DNA of 64,000 bases. It comes from Rhodobacteraceae bacterium IMCC1335 (GTDB taxonomy: Bacteria; Pseudomonadota; Alphaproteobacteria; Rhodobacterales; Rhodobacteraceae). How positions within the stretch are numbered: the first letter of the stretch is position 1; each line of letters begins with the position of its first letter. A program made the translations under genes and the position numbers. Shown piece after piece: positions 34,997-42,655 of this stretch. The notes beneath the pieces are model-generated. The model saw only the letters and a program-made list of their open reading frames with translations. It did no database searches and was not told the DNA's origin. The stretch spans positions 434,001 to 498,000 of the forward strand of contig CP046864.1 of NCBI GenBank assembly GCA_039640495.1, in the 5' to 3' direction.

Positions 34997-35253
34997 AGCT
35001 GGAGACGAGCAGGGCAATACCGCCAAACATCATTTTCATTATGGCCGGCGAACATGCTTCCAAAGCCATCAGTGCTTACGGTTACGGTATAAATCAGATG
35101 CCGAATATCGATCGCTTCGCACACCAAGGCATGGGATTAAATCATTGCTGTGTGACAAACGCCATCTGAATGCCGGGTAGAGCTGCGTTTGTAACTGGAA
35201 TGTACAATCACGAAAATTGCATAACGAGACTAAACACACAGATACCGTTCTAA
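34984..35253 (+). pseudogene. Sulfatase (alkaline-phosphatase superfamily) N-terminal fragment
   Basis: The frame reads PPNIIFIMAGEHASKAISAYGYG, then MPNIDRFAHQGMGLNHCCVTNAI, a TGA, then MPGRAAFVTGMYNHEN. This is the N-terminal metal-binding and catalytic region of a type I sulfatase. The TGA at 35167-35169 falls exactly where the formylglycine cysteine of C-x-P-S-R is expected, and the Ser of that motif is Gly. A further stop at 35251 ends the frame, and an IS6 end follows at 35304. It is therefore a remnant. Confidence 0.7.
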
Positions 35254-35303
35254 CAGAGTGGCGCTCTCTTATGGCTTAGTAGAATGCACGCTCTCAAGGC
35301 TTT

Positions 35304-35334
35304 TGATGCTTGAGCCGATTTGTCTAACAGCACC
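35304..35334. mobile_element. IS6-like terminal remnant
   Basis: GATGCTTGAGCCGATTTGTC followed by TAACAGCACC matches the terminal sequence at 12845-12873 and 34391-34417. No transposase sequence is attached. Confidence 0.45.
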
Positions 35335-35362
35335 GCCACAAACCATTTGCGAACTCAAGACG

Positions 35363-35390
35363 AGGCCCTAGCGTGGGCCTTTTTTCTTTT
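35363..35390 (+). terminator. Orphan factor-independent terminator
   Basis: AGGCCC pairs with GGGCCT around TAGCGT and is followed by a T-rich run (TTTTTCTTTT). No intact gene lies upstream, so it probably terminated a gene lost in the IS6-associated deletion. Confidence 0.6.
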
Positions 35391-36081
35391 TGGTTCAAAG
35401 GGGTTTAGCTGAGCCATCCGACTTTCGGAGACTGGCGTTTTGGCCGAAATCGGTCTCCGAACGCCCCGCGTCTCTATTCACCCGCCCTTCACTTAAATCG
35501 AGACGCATTCAAAAATGCGCGTTATTTCAGGTGCTTGCCCAAAATGAATTGCGCCGCAGTTGAGGTTGGTTCGACCGCTATCGAAATGGTCAGAGACACC
35601 TGAAGGCGGCGTGGTTGTGCGGAGTGGTGCGAAGGCTTGAGTGGGTTAGGCAGTACCCTGAACGGGCGGCGACGTCGCTGGGACAGCGGTCACCGGATCC
35701 GAGACCTCTCATTCGCTGCAGTCTGCAGCGACCACCGAGATGCGGACAAACCCGACCTTGCCGTCCACATGGTCAACGGCTGCTTCTTGAATAAGATTCG
35801 CGCTTCAAAAAAGAATGCTTTCGGTGGATTTCTGGCTTTCGTTGAAAGCTCAAGTGGAGGTGACTCAAACGGCAAGCCGGCATTCCGGTGTTTTCGAAAC
35901 CGCGCCTTTCTCAGCGTTGTAGCAGAGCCGCTCTCGGTCATTCGTGTTGATGTCGCGAATTCAATGGGCACCTGCCTTCGATCACCACGGATGATGTTGG
36001 CAGCTGTGGCACATTTTCGAGAGTTCAGTCGGGAATGCGGAGTATGTGTTTGCTCAACTCGGTGCAGTTGCCGCACTGATT
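35391..36081. other. Gene-free stretch containing a dispersed repeat
   Basis: No convincing gene. Bases about 35545-35760 share scattered but ordered identity with 48808-49005 (GAGACACC, GAAGGCGGCGTGGTTGTGCG, TCATTCGCTGCAG, ACCGAGATGCGGA). Two distant copies of the same non-coding or decayed module are therefore present. Confidence 0.4.
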
Positions 36082-36945
36082 TCAAAGCGGCACAATGCAA
36101 ATGATCCCGAGTGCAATCATACTGGCCCAGCCGAGGCGCTTTGGAATTTGGGTTTCGTGCAGCGCGACTGCGGCCAGAATGACCGAGATTGGTATCGACA
36201 CCTGACGCACTGCACTGACGGCGGCGGCTTCTGCGCCTTTTTGAAACGCGAAAAGGATCATCGCATAGGAAAGGTATGAGATCGTGCCTGCGAGAAGTAT
36301 TCTGACCGGCGCCTGCTTCCAGCCCTCAAGCGTTGCGCGCAAGGCGGGCGCCAGTCCGGCGTTTTCGCGACACCAGAGGGCGAAGAGTAAGCCGGACACA
36401 ATGATATAGACGTAAAACAGAAACAGGGCTGGCTGGACGTCCTGCATCGCGATGGAATCGGTTAATGTGTAAGCGGCGGAACCCAGCATCGCTAGCACGG
36501 TCAAGATCAGGGCACGGCGATCCATGGCGAAACCGCGCGCGGGCTTTTGGATCATCAGGCTTCCGACAATCACCAGTGCGATGCCGAGGATCGCCATCCA
36601 AGAGTAGGTTTGATCCAGAAACAGGAAGCTGAAGACAACGATGGCCGCAGGCGATGAGCGCACGATCGGGTAATATGCCGAAAGATCCCCTCGGCGGAGC
36701 GCCGAAAGCGTTCCATAGTAATAAATCACCAGCCCGAGCGCAGAGAGCGCAACCAATCCCCAAGTCTCGTCTGGAAGCGAAAGGTCATGACCCTCGATCT
36801 GGCTGTGGATCAATGCGAGAAAAATCCAGCAGATCGCAACCCCGATATATGCGGCAATTGGATACAGAACCCCCTTCAGCGCCACATCGCGCAACGGATG
36901 TAGCGCTGCTGACAAAAGCACCAATGTGATCCAGCCGATCTCCAA
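36082..36945 (-). CDS. EamA/DMT-family transporter
   Basis: A 287-residue membrane protein with ten predicted helices in two EamA halves (LDQTYSWMAILGIALVIVGSL ends the first half). It starts with TTG at 36945, two bases after the stop of the small upstream frame. Codon use is GC-richer than in the debris around it. The substrate is unknown; members often export amino acids or drugs. Confidence 0.85.
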   Translation of the reverse strand: MEIGWITLVLLSAALHPLRDVALKGVLYPIAAYIGVAICWIFLALIHSQIEGHDLSLPDETWGLVALSALGLVIYYYGTLSALRRGDLSAYYPIVRSSPAAIVVFSFLFLDQTYSWMAILGIALVIVGSLMIQKPARGFAMDRRALILTVLAMLGSAAYTLTDSIAMQDVQPALFLFYVYIIVSGLLFALWCRENAGLAPALRATLEGWKQAPVRILLAGTISYLSYAMILFAFQKGAEAAAVSAVRQVSIPISVILAAVALHETQIPKRLGWASMIALGIICIVPL

Positions 36946-36947
36946 CG

Positions 36948-37211
36948 CTAGCTTGCCGCCAGGGATCTGCTGTGAAGGAGTGCATCAAAATGCACGCGGG
37001 TGATGCGGAGACCATGGCCGTAGTTGGCCTGCCGGATAGTCGCGCCTGAGGTTAGCGCGCGCGCAAATACGTTCCTGTTCTGTAGCTTGATGCCGCCGAC
37101 GAAAGCGACCCCGATATCGAACGGCGGTTGGTGCTTGAGGCCATGCACAGGCTTTTCGCCCGCCTGGGCGCGCTGTGATTTCAGCCATGCCAACCTGTCG
37201 CGGCGCAGGAC
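36948..37211 (-). CDS. Small open frame upstream of the EamA gene, unrecognised
   Basis: A frame open to 37223 on the minus strand; a TTG near 37220 has a G-run four bases upstream. It reads RDRLAWLKSQRAQAGEKPVHG and ends NYGHGLRITRVHFDALL. Its third-codon positions are GC-biased like a real gene, and its stop adjoins the transporter start. It could be a C-terminal fragment. I do not recognise a family, and an overlapping alternative frame (36985-37242) is also open. Confidence 0.3.
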   Translation of the reverse strand, partial: VLRRDRLAWLKSQRAQAGEKPVHGLKHQPPFDIGVAFVGGIKLQNRNVFARALTSGATIRQANYGHGLRITRVHFDALLHSRSLAAS

Positions 37212-37409
37212 AATGGATTTCAATGTGCCCCCCGTTTATCATCTTCCCGGCTGCAATGGCTGCGGTTCAACTCAACAAGACTAAGGCCGGATTTTTCCTG
37301 CCGCAAGGAATTTCAGTGAACGTTGCTTTGGAGGACCGCTAGGATTGTCTATGCTTGGCGAACCGCTTGGGGCAAACAAAGCTGGGCACGAAGTTTGAGA
37401 GGGCTCACA

Positions 37410-37925
37410 TTGGACGCCGCATCCGTCATCAGCTTCTGGCAGGCCGCGCGCGCGAAAGGCTTGGACATCTGTATTGATGGGGGCTGGGCCGTTGATGCGC
37501 TTCTGGGTCGTCAGACCCGGCCACACAACGATCTCGACATCGCCCTGCCCGCAGACCAGGTGCCGGAATTAATGGCACTGCTCACCGCTGACGGGTTTCA
37601 CATAGTGGATCGCCCGGACAGTTGGGCGCATAATTTTGTGCTGGAGGACGACACCGGCAGGTGTATCGACGTGCATTCCTACATTCTGAATGACGACGAA
37701 ACCAGCGCAGGCGGCGTGCCTTACGAGGCGCAGCACCTGAGGGGCGAGGGGCGTATTCAGGGGCATCTGATTCGCTGTGTTCCGCCCGAATGGCTGGTTC
37801 AATTTCACACCGGCTATGAAATTAACGATAAGGATTGGCACGATGTCCGGCTGTTATGCCAACATTTTAACATAGACATTCCAGACATTTACGACAGGTT
37901 TTTGAAGTCTACCTCTGGCGGTTGA
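37410..37925 (+). CDS. Nucleotidyltransferase-fold protein (aminoglycoside/lincosamide adenylyltransferase-like)
   Basis: 171 residues from the TTG at 37410, which follows GAGAGGG; the open frame continues upstream to 37323 without a better site. It contains the nucleotidyltransferase core ICIDGGWAVDALLGRQTRPHNDLDIAL near residue 20, with the DxD metal ligands, then HNFVLEDDTGRCIDVHSYI with the third acid. The C-terminal part is DVRLLCQHFNID. It resembles Lnu/ANT(2'')-type enzymes that adenylylate antibiotics, but most environmental members have unknown substrates. It stands alone upstream of the GDPD operon. Confidence 0.75.
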   Translation: MDAASVISFWQAARAKGLDICIDGGWAVDALLGRQTRPHNDLDIALPADQVPELMALLTADGFHIVDRPDSWAHNFVLEDDTGRCIDVHSYILNDDETSAGGVPYEAQHLRGEGRIQGHLIRCVPPEWLVQFHTGYEINDKDWHDVRLLCQHFNIDIPDIYDRFLKSTSGG

Positions 37926-38000
37926 ACCACGCGACATTAAAAACATTCGGCGTGGTGCGAATGAACGTCTTCCCAGATCAACCCGAATCTGCTAGCTTGT

Positions 38001-38014
38001 TGCACACATGTGCA
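38001..38014. promoter_or_regulatory. Candidate operator TGCACA-CA-TGTGCA
   Basis: A perfect inverted repeat (arms TGCACA/TGTGCA, 2-base spacer) 27 bases upstream of the binding-protein ATG. Its size and position suit a LacI-family repressor, and the operon encodes one (44063). A strong ribosome site GGGAGG follows before the ATG. Confidence 0.45.
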
Positions 38015-38040
38015 GCTAATAGCCATCTAGGGAGGTTGAA

Positions 38041-39387
38041 ATGAAAACCATATCACACAGTATCGCACTTGCTGGCGCCATGTCGGTGCTTGCTGGCGTC
38101 GCGAGCGCAGAAGATATCAACATTACAGTTTGGGCCGGTGGCTCGAACGACGGGGACAGTTATCGCATCGAAGCGATCGAAATTGCCGCCGACATTCTGG
38201 AACGCGAAGCTGCGATCCTTGGGCAAGAGCTGAACATCACAGTCGATGGCCGACGTGACTTCACCGGCTGGGACGAATTCAAGCAGGGCGTGACACTGGG
38301 CGCTGAAGCAGGCACCGCGCCAAGTATTGTCGTGACCTCGCACCTGGACATCACTCCGTGGAGCCAGGCTGGCTATATCGTCGCAGTAGAAGACTACGTA
38401 GACCTCGACGCCTGGCCGCTGAGCAACGTTTATCCGAACCTGATGGAGATCGCCGCATCCGGTGGCACCCAGTGGGGTGTTCCGCAGGACGCCGAGTCGC
38501 GTCCGTTCTTCTTCTGGCGCGATACGCTGACCCAGATCGGGTATAGCGAAGACGACATCGACGCTCTGCCCGGCAAGGTTGCCAGTGGCGAGTACACGCT
38601 GGCCAACGTTCTAGAAGACGCCAAGAAGGCGGTCGATATGGGCGCTGTGGAAGAAGGCTATGGCTTTTATCCGCGCGTCTCCAACGGCCCGGACTATGCG
38701 CAGTTCTATCAGTCCTTTGGCGGTGAGTTGATGGATGCAGACAGCGGCAAGCTGGTGCTCGACAAAGCTGCGATGACTGAATTCTATCAGTTCTTTGTCG
38801 ATGCCGTTGCCGCAGGGGTGACCCGCAAGAACCACATCGGGACCGAGTGGGACCAGTGGTACAACGAGGTCGCCAACGGTCGTGCAGCTTTCTGGCATGG
38901 CGGCACCTGGCACTTCGGGCGCTATGCGCGTGAAGGCAACGACGACTTCTGGAACACGATCCAGTTTTCGCTGATCCCATCGGGTAATGACGCTGGACGT
39001 GCGAACACGATCACCCATCCTCTGGTTTATCTGGTGATGAACCAGGAAGATGAGCGGATCGAAGAAGTTGCGGCACAGCTGATTGCAATCGCAACCGAGC
39101 CGCGCCTGAACACGCTGCACGCGATCAAGTCGAACCACCTGGCGGTGGCGCAGGCACAGGAAGGTGTTGACCTGTATCGTGGCAACCGCTGGGCATCCGA
39201 GGCGACCGAGGTTTTGCTTGGGTCTGCCAATGCACAGCCCAACCACCTGCAGTATGGCGCTTTCTCGGAAGCGATGTTCCGTGGGTTGGAAGCAGCCTGG
39301 ACCGGCGTGCAAACTCCGGAAGAAGCCGTGGCCGAGGTCGAGACGCAGATGCGTGCCACCATTGGCGACGACCTGATCGTTCGCTGA
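38041..39387 (+). CDS. ABC transporter substrate-binding protein (UgpB/MalE-like)
   Basis: A 448-residue periplasmic protein with a Sec signal peptide cleaved after GVASA (residue 23). The mature part begins EDINITVWAGGSNDGDSYRIEAIE and is a family-1 binder with APSIVVTSHLDITPWSQAGY and WGVPQDAESRPFFFWRD. GGGAGG precedes the ATG. It heads an eight-gene operon whose other enzymes act on phosphodiesters. The ligand is therefore plausibly a glycerophosphodiester or similar, though this is inference. A 12-pair hairpin follows the gene. Confidence 0.9.
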   Translation: MKTISHSIALAGAMSVLAGVASAEDINITVWAGGSNDGDSYRIEAIEIAADILEREAAILGQELNITVDGRRDFTGWDEFKQGVTLGAEAGTAPSIVVTSHLDITPWSQAGYIVAVEDYVDLDAWPLSNVYPNLMEIAASGGTQWGVPQDAESRPFFFWRDTLTQIGYSEDDIDALPGKVASGEYTLANVLEDAKKAVDMGAVEEGYGFYPRVSNGPDYAQFYQSFGGELMDADSGKLVLDKAAMTEFYQFFVDAVAAGVTRKNHIGTEWDQWYNEVANGRAAFWHGGTWHFGRYAREGNDDFWNTIQFSLIPSGNDAGRANTITHPLVYLVMNQEDERIEEVAAQLIAIATEPRLNTLHAIKSNHLAVAQAQEGVDLYRGNRWASEATEVLLGSANAQPNHLQYGAFSEAMFRGLEAAWTGVQTPEEAVAEVETQMRATIGDDLIVR

Positions 39388-39399
39388 TCTAAACCCATC

Positions 39400-39427
39400 G
39401 GGCAAGGCGCAAACCTGCGCCTTGCCC
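39400..39427 (+). terminator. Strong intercistronic hairpin
   Basis: GGGCAAGGCGCA pairs perfectly with TGCGCCTTGCCC around AACC, 12 bases after the binding-protein stop. With no T-run it is more likely an mRNA-stabilising or attenuating stem than a full terminator. Confidence 0.65.
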
Positions 39428-39492
39428 AACAAGGCCTGCCATTCGACACGCGCCTGCCAAACCACTCCACCTAATCCAGGGGACCAAGCGAC

Positions 39493-40788
39493 ATGACCTC
39501 TCGTGCTTTGGGGATCGGCTTTCTTGCACCTGCACTGATTGCCGTGTTCATCTTCTTCCTGCTGCCGGTCTTGCTGACTGTGGTGTTCGCGTTCACCAAT
39601 ATGTCGACCTCGACCGGGATCATGGGTGGGGACTACCGGATCAATACCGACCAGCTGCGCAGCCTACCCGAGGCCGGGATCAGCGCGCCATCGGTCGAGA
39701 AACTTGAATCCGCCGGGTTTCAGATCACCGAGGCGGGTCTGACTGCACTGGCCGACCAATTCAGCGACGATGCAGCGGACGAGCTGCGCGACGATCATAT
39801 GGACGCGACTTTCGGCTCGCGCCGCGAGCTAGAGCGCTTGCTAAAAGACCTCGACGACCCGATCCGCCGCACCCGCGACCGCAAAGCCGCCGCCGATCTG
39901 TTCGCGGTCACCATCGTCGGCGAACGCTATCCCGACGAGGTCGCATTTCGCGAAGCTCTGACCTCAACCGGGATCGACGCTGCTGACCATGATGCCCTGA
40001 CCGGTGTCGCCTATACAGGCTGGGGTTGGACGAACGACAACTTCAAACTGCTGCTCGAATTGCCATCGACACTGCGATTTGCTTTGAACACGGCGTTTTA
40101 CGTCGTCTGCACGCTGGCGTTCAACATCCTGTTCGGTCTGTTCCTGGCAATCTCGACCTTTTATCTGCCGGGCAAACTGGCCAATACATTCCGCGCGATC
40201 TGGTTCCTGCCGCGCATCCTGCCGCCGGTCCTCTATGTGCTGATGTGGAATTGGTTCACCTGGGACACCGGCTTTCTTTCGACCGTGACCGGCTGGTTCG
40301 GAGTGCCGCCGCAGAACTGGATGATGCAGACAACCGGGCACGCCTGGACGGTGGTGGTCCTGATCAACGGATTTGTCGGAGCCTCGCTGGGCATGATCCT
40401 GTTTTCCTCGGCGATCAAGGCGATCCCGACTTCGATGCTATATGCGTCGGAAGTGGACGGCGCGAACCGCTGGCAGCAGGTGCGCCATATCATCCTGCCG
40501 CAAATGCGCTGGCCGATCCTGTTCATGACCTCGTACCAAACACTCAGCCTGCTGACCTCGTTCGAGTACATCCTGCTGGCCACCGATGGTGGACCGGGGC
40601 GCGGAACCGAAGTCTGGGCGCTCGCGGCCTTCCACACCGCGCTCAATAACTACGGCGGCAACCTGCAGTACGGGCTGGGCGCGGCTTATGCACTGGTGCT
40701 GGTGTTCATCGGCATCGCGCTGTCGGCCCTCTACCTGCGGCTGTTCAACTTCAAAGACTTGTTGGCCAAGCCGAGGATCGAGCAATGA
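39493..40788 (+). CDS. ABC transporter permease with long periplasmic insert (MalF-like)
   Basis: 431 residues, about 130 more than a typical permease of this type. The first helix (LGIGFLAPALIAVFIFFLLPVLLTVVFAF) is followed by a hydrophilic, charged segment at about residues 37-175 (SVEKLESAGFQITEAGLTALADQFSDDAADELRDDH). The remaining helices come after it. The EAA loop is PTSMLYASEVDGANRWQQVRHIILPQM near 315. The insert takes the place of the MalF P2 loop, which contacts the binding protein. It follows the binding-protein gene after the hairpin and overlaps the next gene by 4 bases. Confidence 0.88.
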   Translation: MTSRALGIGFLAPALIAVFIFFLLPVLLTVVFAFTNMSTSTGIMGGDYRINTDQLRSLPEAGISAPSVEKLESAGFQITEAGLTALADQFSDDAADELRDDHMDATFGSRRELERLLKDLDDPIRRTRDRKAAADLFAVTIVGERYPDEVAFREALTSTGIDAADHDALTGVAYTGWGWTNDNFKLLLELPSTLRFALNTAFYVVCTLAFNILFGLFLAISTFYLPGKLANTFRAIWFLPRILPPVLYVLMWNWFTWDTGFLSTVTGWFGVPPQNWMMQTTGHAWTVVVLINGFVGASLGMILFSSAIKAIPTSMLYASEVDGANRWQQVRHIILPQMRWPILFMTSYQTLSLLTSFEYILLATDGGPGRGTEVWALAAFHTALNNYGGNLQYGLGAAYALVLVFIGIALSALYLRLFNFKDLLAKPRIEQ

Positions 40789-41612
40789 CCGGCAATTCGC
40801 GCATCTGGCATCTGGTCGCGATCCTCGCGGTATTCTCGACCCCGCTGGTCATTATGTATGTCTTTCAGGTCATCGAAAGCATCGCCCGCCCGGATGCCGG
40901 TTCACTTTGGCCGGGCAAAATCGATGTCTCTAACTGGCGCTTCCTTTGGGAGCGGATAGACCCCGGGCGTCCGTCGATCTGGGAGGTCACCTTCAACACC
41001 TTCCTGTTCGCCACGGCGACTGCAATCGGCGTTACCGGACTGTCGACCACGGCGGGCTATGCGCTGTCGCGGCTGAACATGCCCGGGCGGCCTTACTTCC
41101 TGGGTGGCCTGATCATCCTGCACGCGTTCCCGACGATCACCCTGATCATCGCGATCTTTATCATCCTGCAATTCATGGGCCTGTTCGACAGCCTTCTGGG
41201 CATCATTCTGGTCAAAGCCTCGCTGGAACTGCCCTTCGGCGTCTGGATCATGAAAGGCTTCTACGACACCGTCCCGTGGGAGATCGAGATGGCGGGCGTA
41301 CAAGACGGCGCGTCCCGTTTTCGCGTCTGGTGGGAGTTGGTGCTGCCACAGGTGAAACCGGGGCTGGCCGCATTGCTGATCATCTCGTTTCTGTCGGGCT
41401 GGTCCGAGTTTGTGCTGCCATTGGTGCTGGCACCGGGGTCAAGCACGCAGGTGCTGGCCACCTACATGAACGCGGTTATCCAAGACGACACCACAGCTGA
41501 CTTTGGCCTCTTTAAAGCGATCGGTATGTTTTATTCGATCCCGGTCATCGTTGTGTACCTGCTGTTTCAGAAACAGCTCATGAATATTTATGGCGGAGGC
41601 ACGAAGGGCTGA
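40785..41612 (+). CDS. ABC transporter permease (MalG/UgpE type)
   Basis: A 275-residue six-helix permease. The first helix is IWHLVAILAVFSTPLVIMYVF. The EAA loop is VPWEIEMAGVQDGASRFRVWWELVLPQVKPG near residue 175. The last helices end near LLFQKQLMNIYGGGTKG. Its start overlaps the stop of the first permease and its stop overlaps the ATPase start (TGATG), so expression is tightly coupled. Confidence 0.92.
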   Translation: MTGNSRIWHLVAILAVFSTPLVIMYVFQVIESIARPDAGSLWPGKIDVSNWRFLWERIDPGRPSIWEVTFNTFLFATATAIGVTGLSTTAGYALSRLNMPGRPYFLGGLIILHAFPTITLIIAIFIILQFMGLFDSLLGIILVKASLELPFGVWIMKGFYDTVPWEIEMAGVQDGASRFRVWWELVLPQVKPGLAALLIISFLSGWSEFVLPLVLAPGSSTQVLATYMNAVIQDDTTADFGLFKAIGMFYSIPVIVVYLLFQKQLMNIYGGGTKG

Positions 41613-42655
41613 TGGAACTCAGGCTAGACAATTTCACCAAAAGCTTTGGCGACGTCACGGTTATCAAGGACATGGATCTGACCGTGAACAGCGGCGAGAT
41701 GATGGCCCTGCTCGGCCCATCGGGGTGCGGCAAGTCGACAACGCTGTTCGCGATCTGCGGCATCCACAAGATGTCGGGCGGGACGCTTCATTTCGGCGAC
41801 AATGACGTCACCTCGGTGCCGGCGCAGCAGCGCTCGGTCGGGGTCGTGTTCCAGAATTATGCGCTCTACCCACATATGACCGTGGAACAGAACATCGGCT
41901 TTCCGCTGAAAGTGCAGAAGCTCGCCAAGGCCGAGATCAAGAAGGAGGTCGCCCGGCTGGCCGAGCTGGTCCAGATCGGTGAGTTGCTGGCCCGTCGCCC
42001 GGCGCAACTGTCCGGTGGCCAGCAACAGCGCGTCGCGCTCGCCCGCGCAATGATCCGCAAGCCAGAAGTTCTGCTGCTGGACGAACCGCTGGCGAACCTC
42101 GACGCGAAACTGCGGTTGGAAATGCGATCGGAAATCCGGCGCATCCAGCGAGAGACGGGCATCACCGCGATCCTCGTGACCCATGATCAGGTCGAGGCGA
42201 TGTCGATGTGCGACCGCATTGCCCTGATGCGGGACGGCAAGATTGTCCAGTTGGACACGCCCGAGCAGATGTACGCCAACCCGCAGTCGCAATTCGTCGC
42301 CGGGTTCTTGGGCAACCCGCCGATTTCGTTCCTATCGGCTGAGGCTGGTGAAGCCCTGACGTTGGGCGGCAAACAAACGCTCGCCCGCCCTGCTGGTCTG
42401 GACGCAGTGGGCGACATGGTTCTGGGCATCCGGCCGGAACACTTCGGCCCTCAACACGGGTCCGGGCTGAAGGGAGAGATCATCTTTGTCGAACCGCAGG
42501 GCCGCGAAGAACTGGTCGATGTGCGGCTGGACGTCGGCGGCGATATCCGCGCGATCCTGCCGACCGGAGAACCGTTCAAGATCGGCCAGAGGGTGAACTG
42601 GGGCGTCGCCACCGACCGCATCCTCGCCTTCGCGCCCGACGGACAACGGTTGTGA
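41612..42655 (+). CDS. ABC transporter ATP-binding protein (UgpC/MalK type)
   Basis: A 347-residue ATPase with Walker A GPSGCGKST near residue 35, VFQNYALYPHMTVEQN, LSGGQQQRVALARAM, VLLLDEPLANLD and VTHDQVEAMSM. The C-terminal TOBE domain includes LGIRPEHFGPQ. It overlaps both neighbours. In the Ugp system such an ATPase is followed by the phosphodiesterase UgpQ; the same order (ATPase, then GDPD) is seen here. Confidence 0.93.
   Translation: MELRLDNFTKSFGDVTVIKDMDLTVNSGEMMALLGPSGCGKSTTLFAICGIHKMSGGTLHFGDNDVTSVPAQQRSVGVVFQNYALYPHMTVEQNIGFPLKVQKLAKAEIKKEVARLAELVQIGELLARRPAQLSGGQQQRVALARAMIRKPEVLLLDEPLANLDAKLRLEMRSEIRRIQRETGITAILVTHDQVEAMSMCDRIALMRDGKIVQLDTPEQMYANPQSQFVAGFLGNPPISFLSAEAGEALTLGGKQTLARPAGLDAVGDMVLGIRPEHFGPQHGSGLKGEIIFVEPQGREELVDVRLDVGGDIRAILPTGEPFKIGQRVNWGVATDRILAFAPDGQRL

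Noticed and set aside
35690..36100. 136-codon minus-strand frame in the gene-free stretch
   Set aside because: Covers the dispersed repeat, shows no family features, and the equivalent frame is not kept in the second repeat copy.
38351..38980. Long arginine-rich minus-strand open frame inside the binding-protein gene
   Set aside because: It is the antisense shadow of a GC-rich gene with an intact signal peptide and family motifs; its sequence is low-complexity Arg/Ser and has no homologous look.
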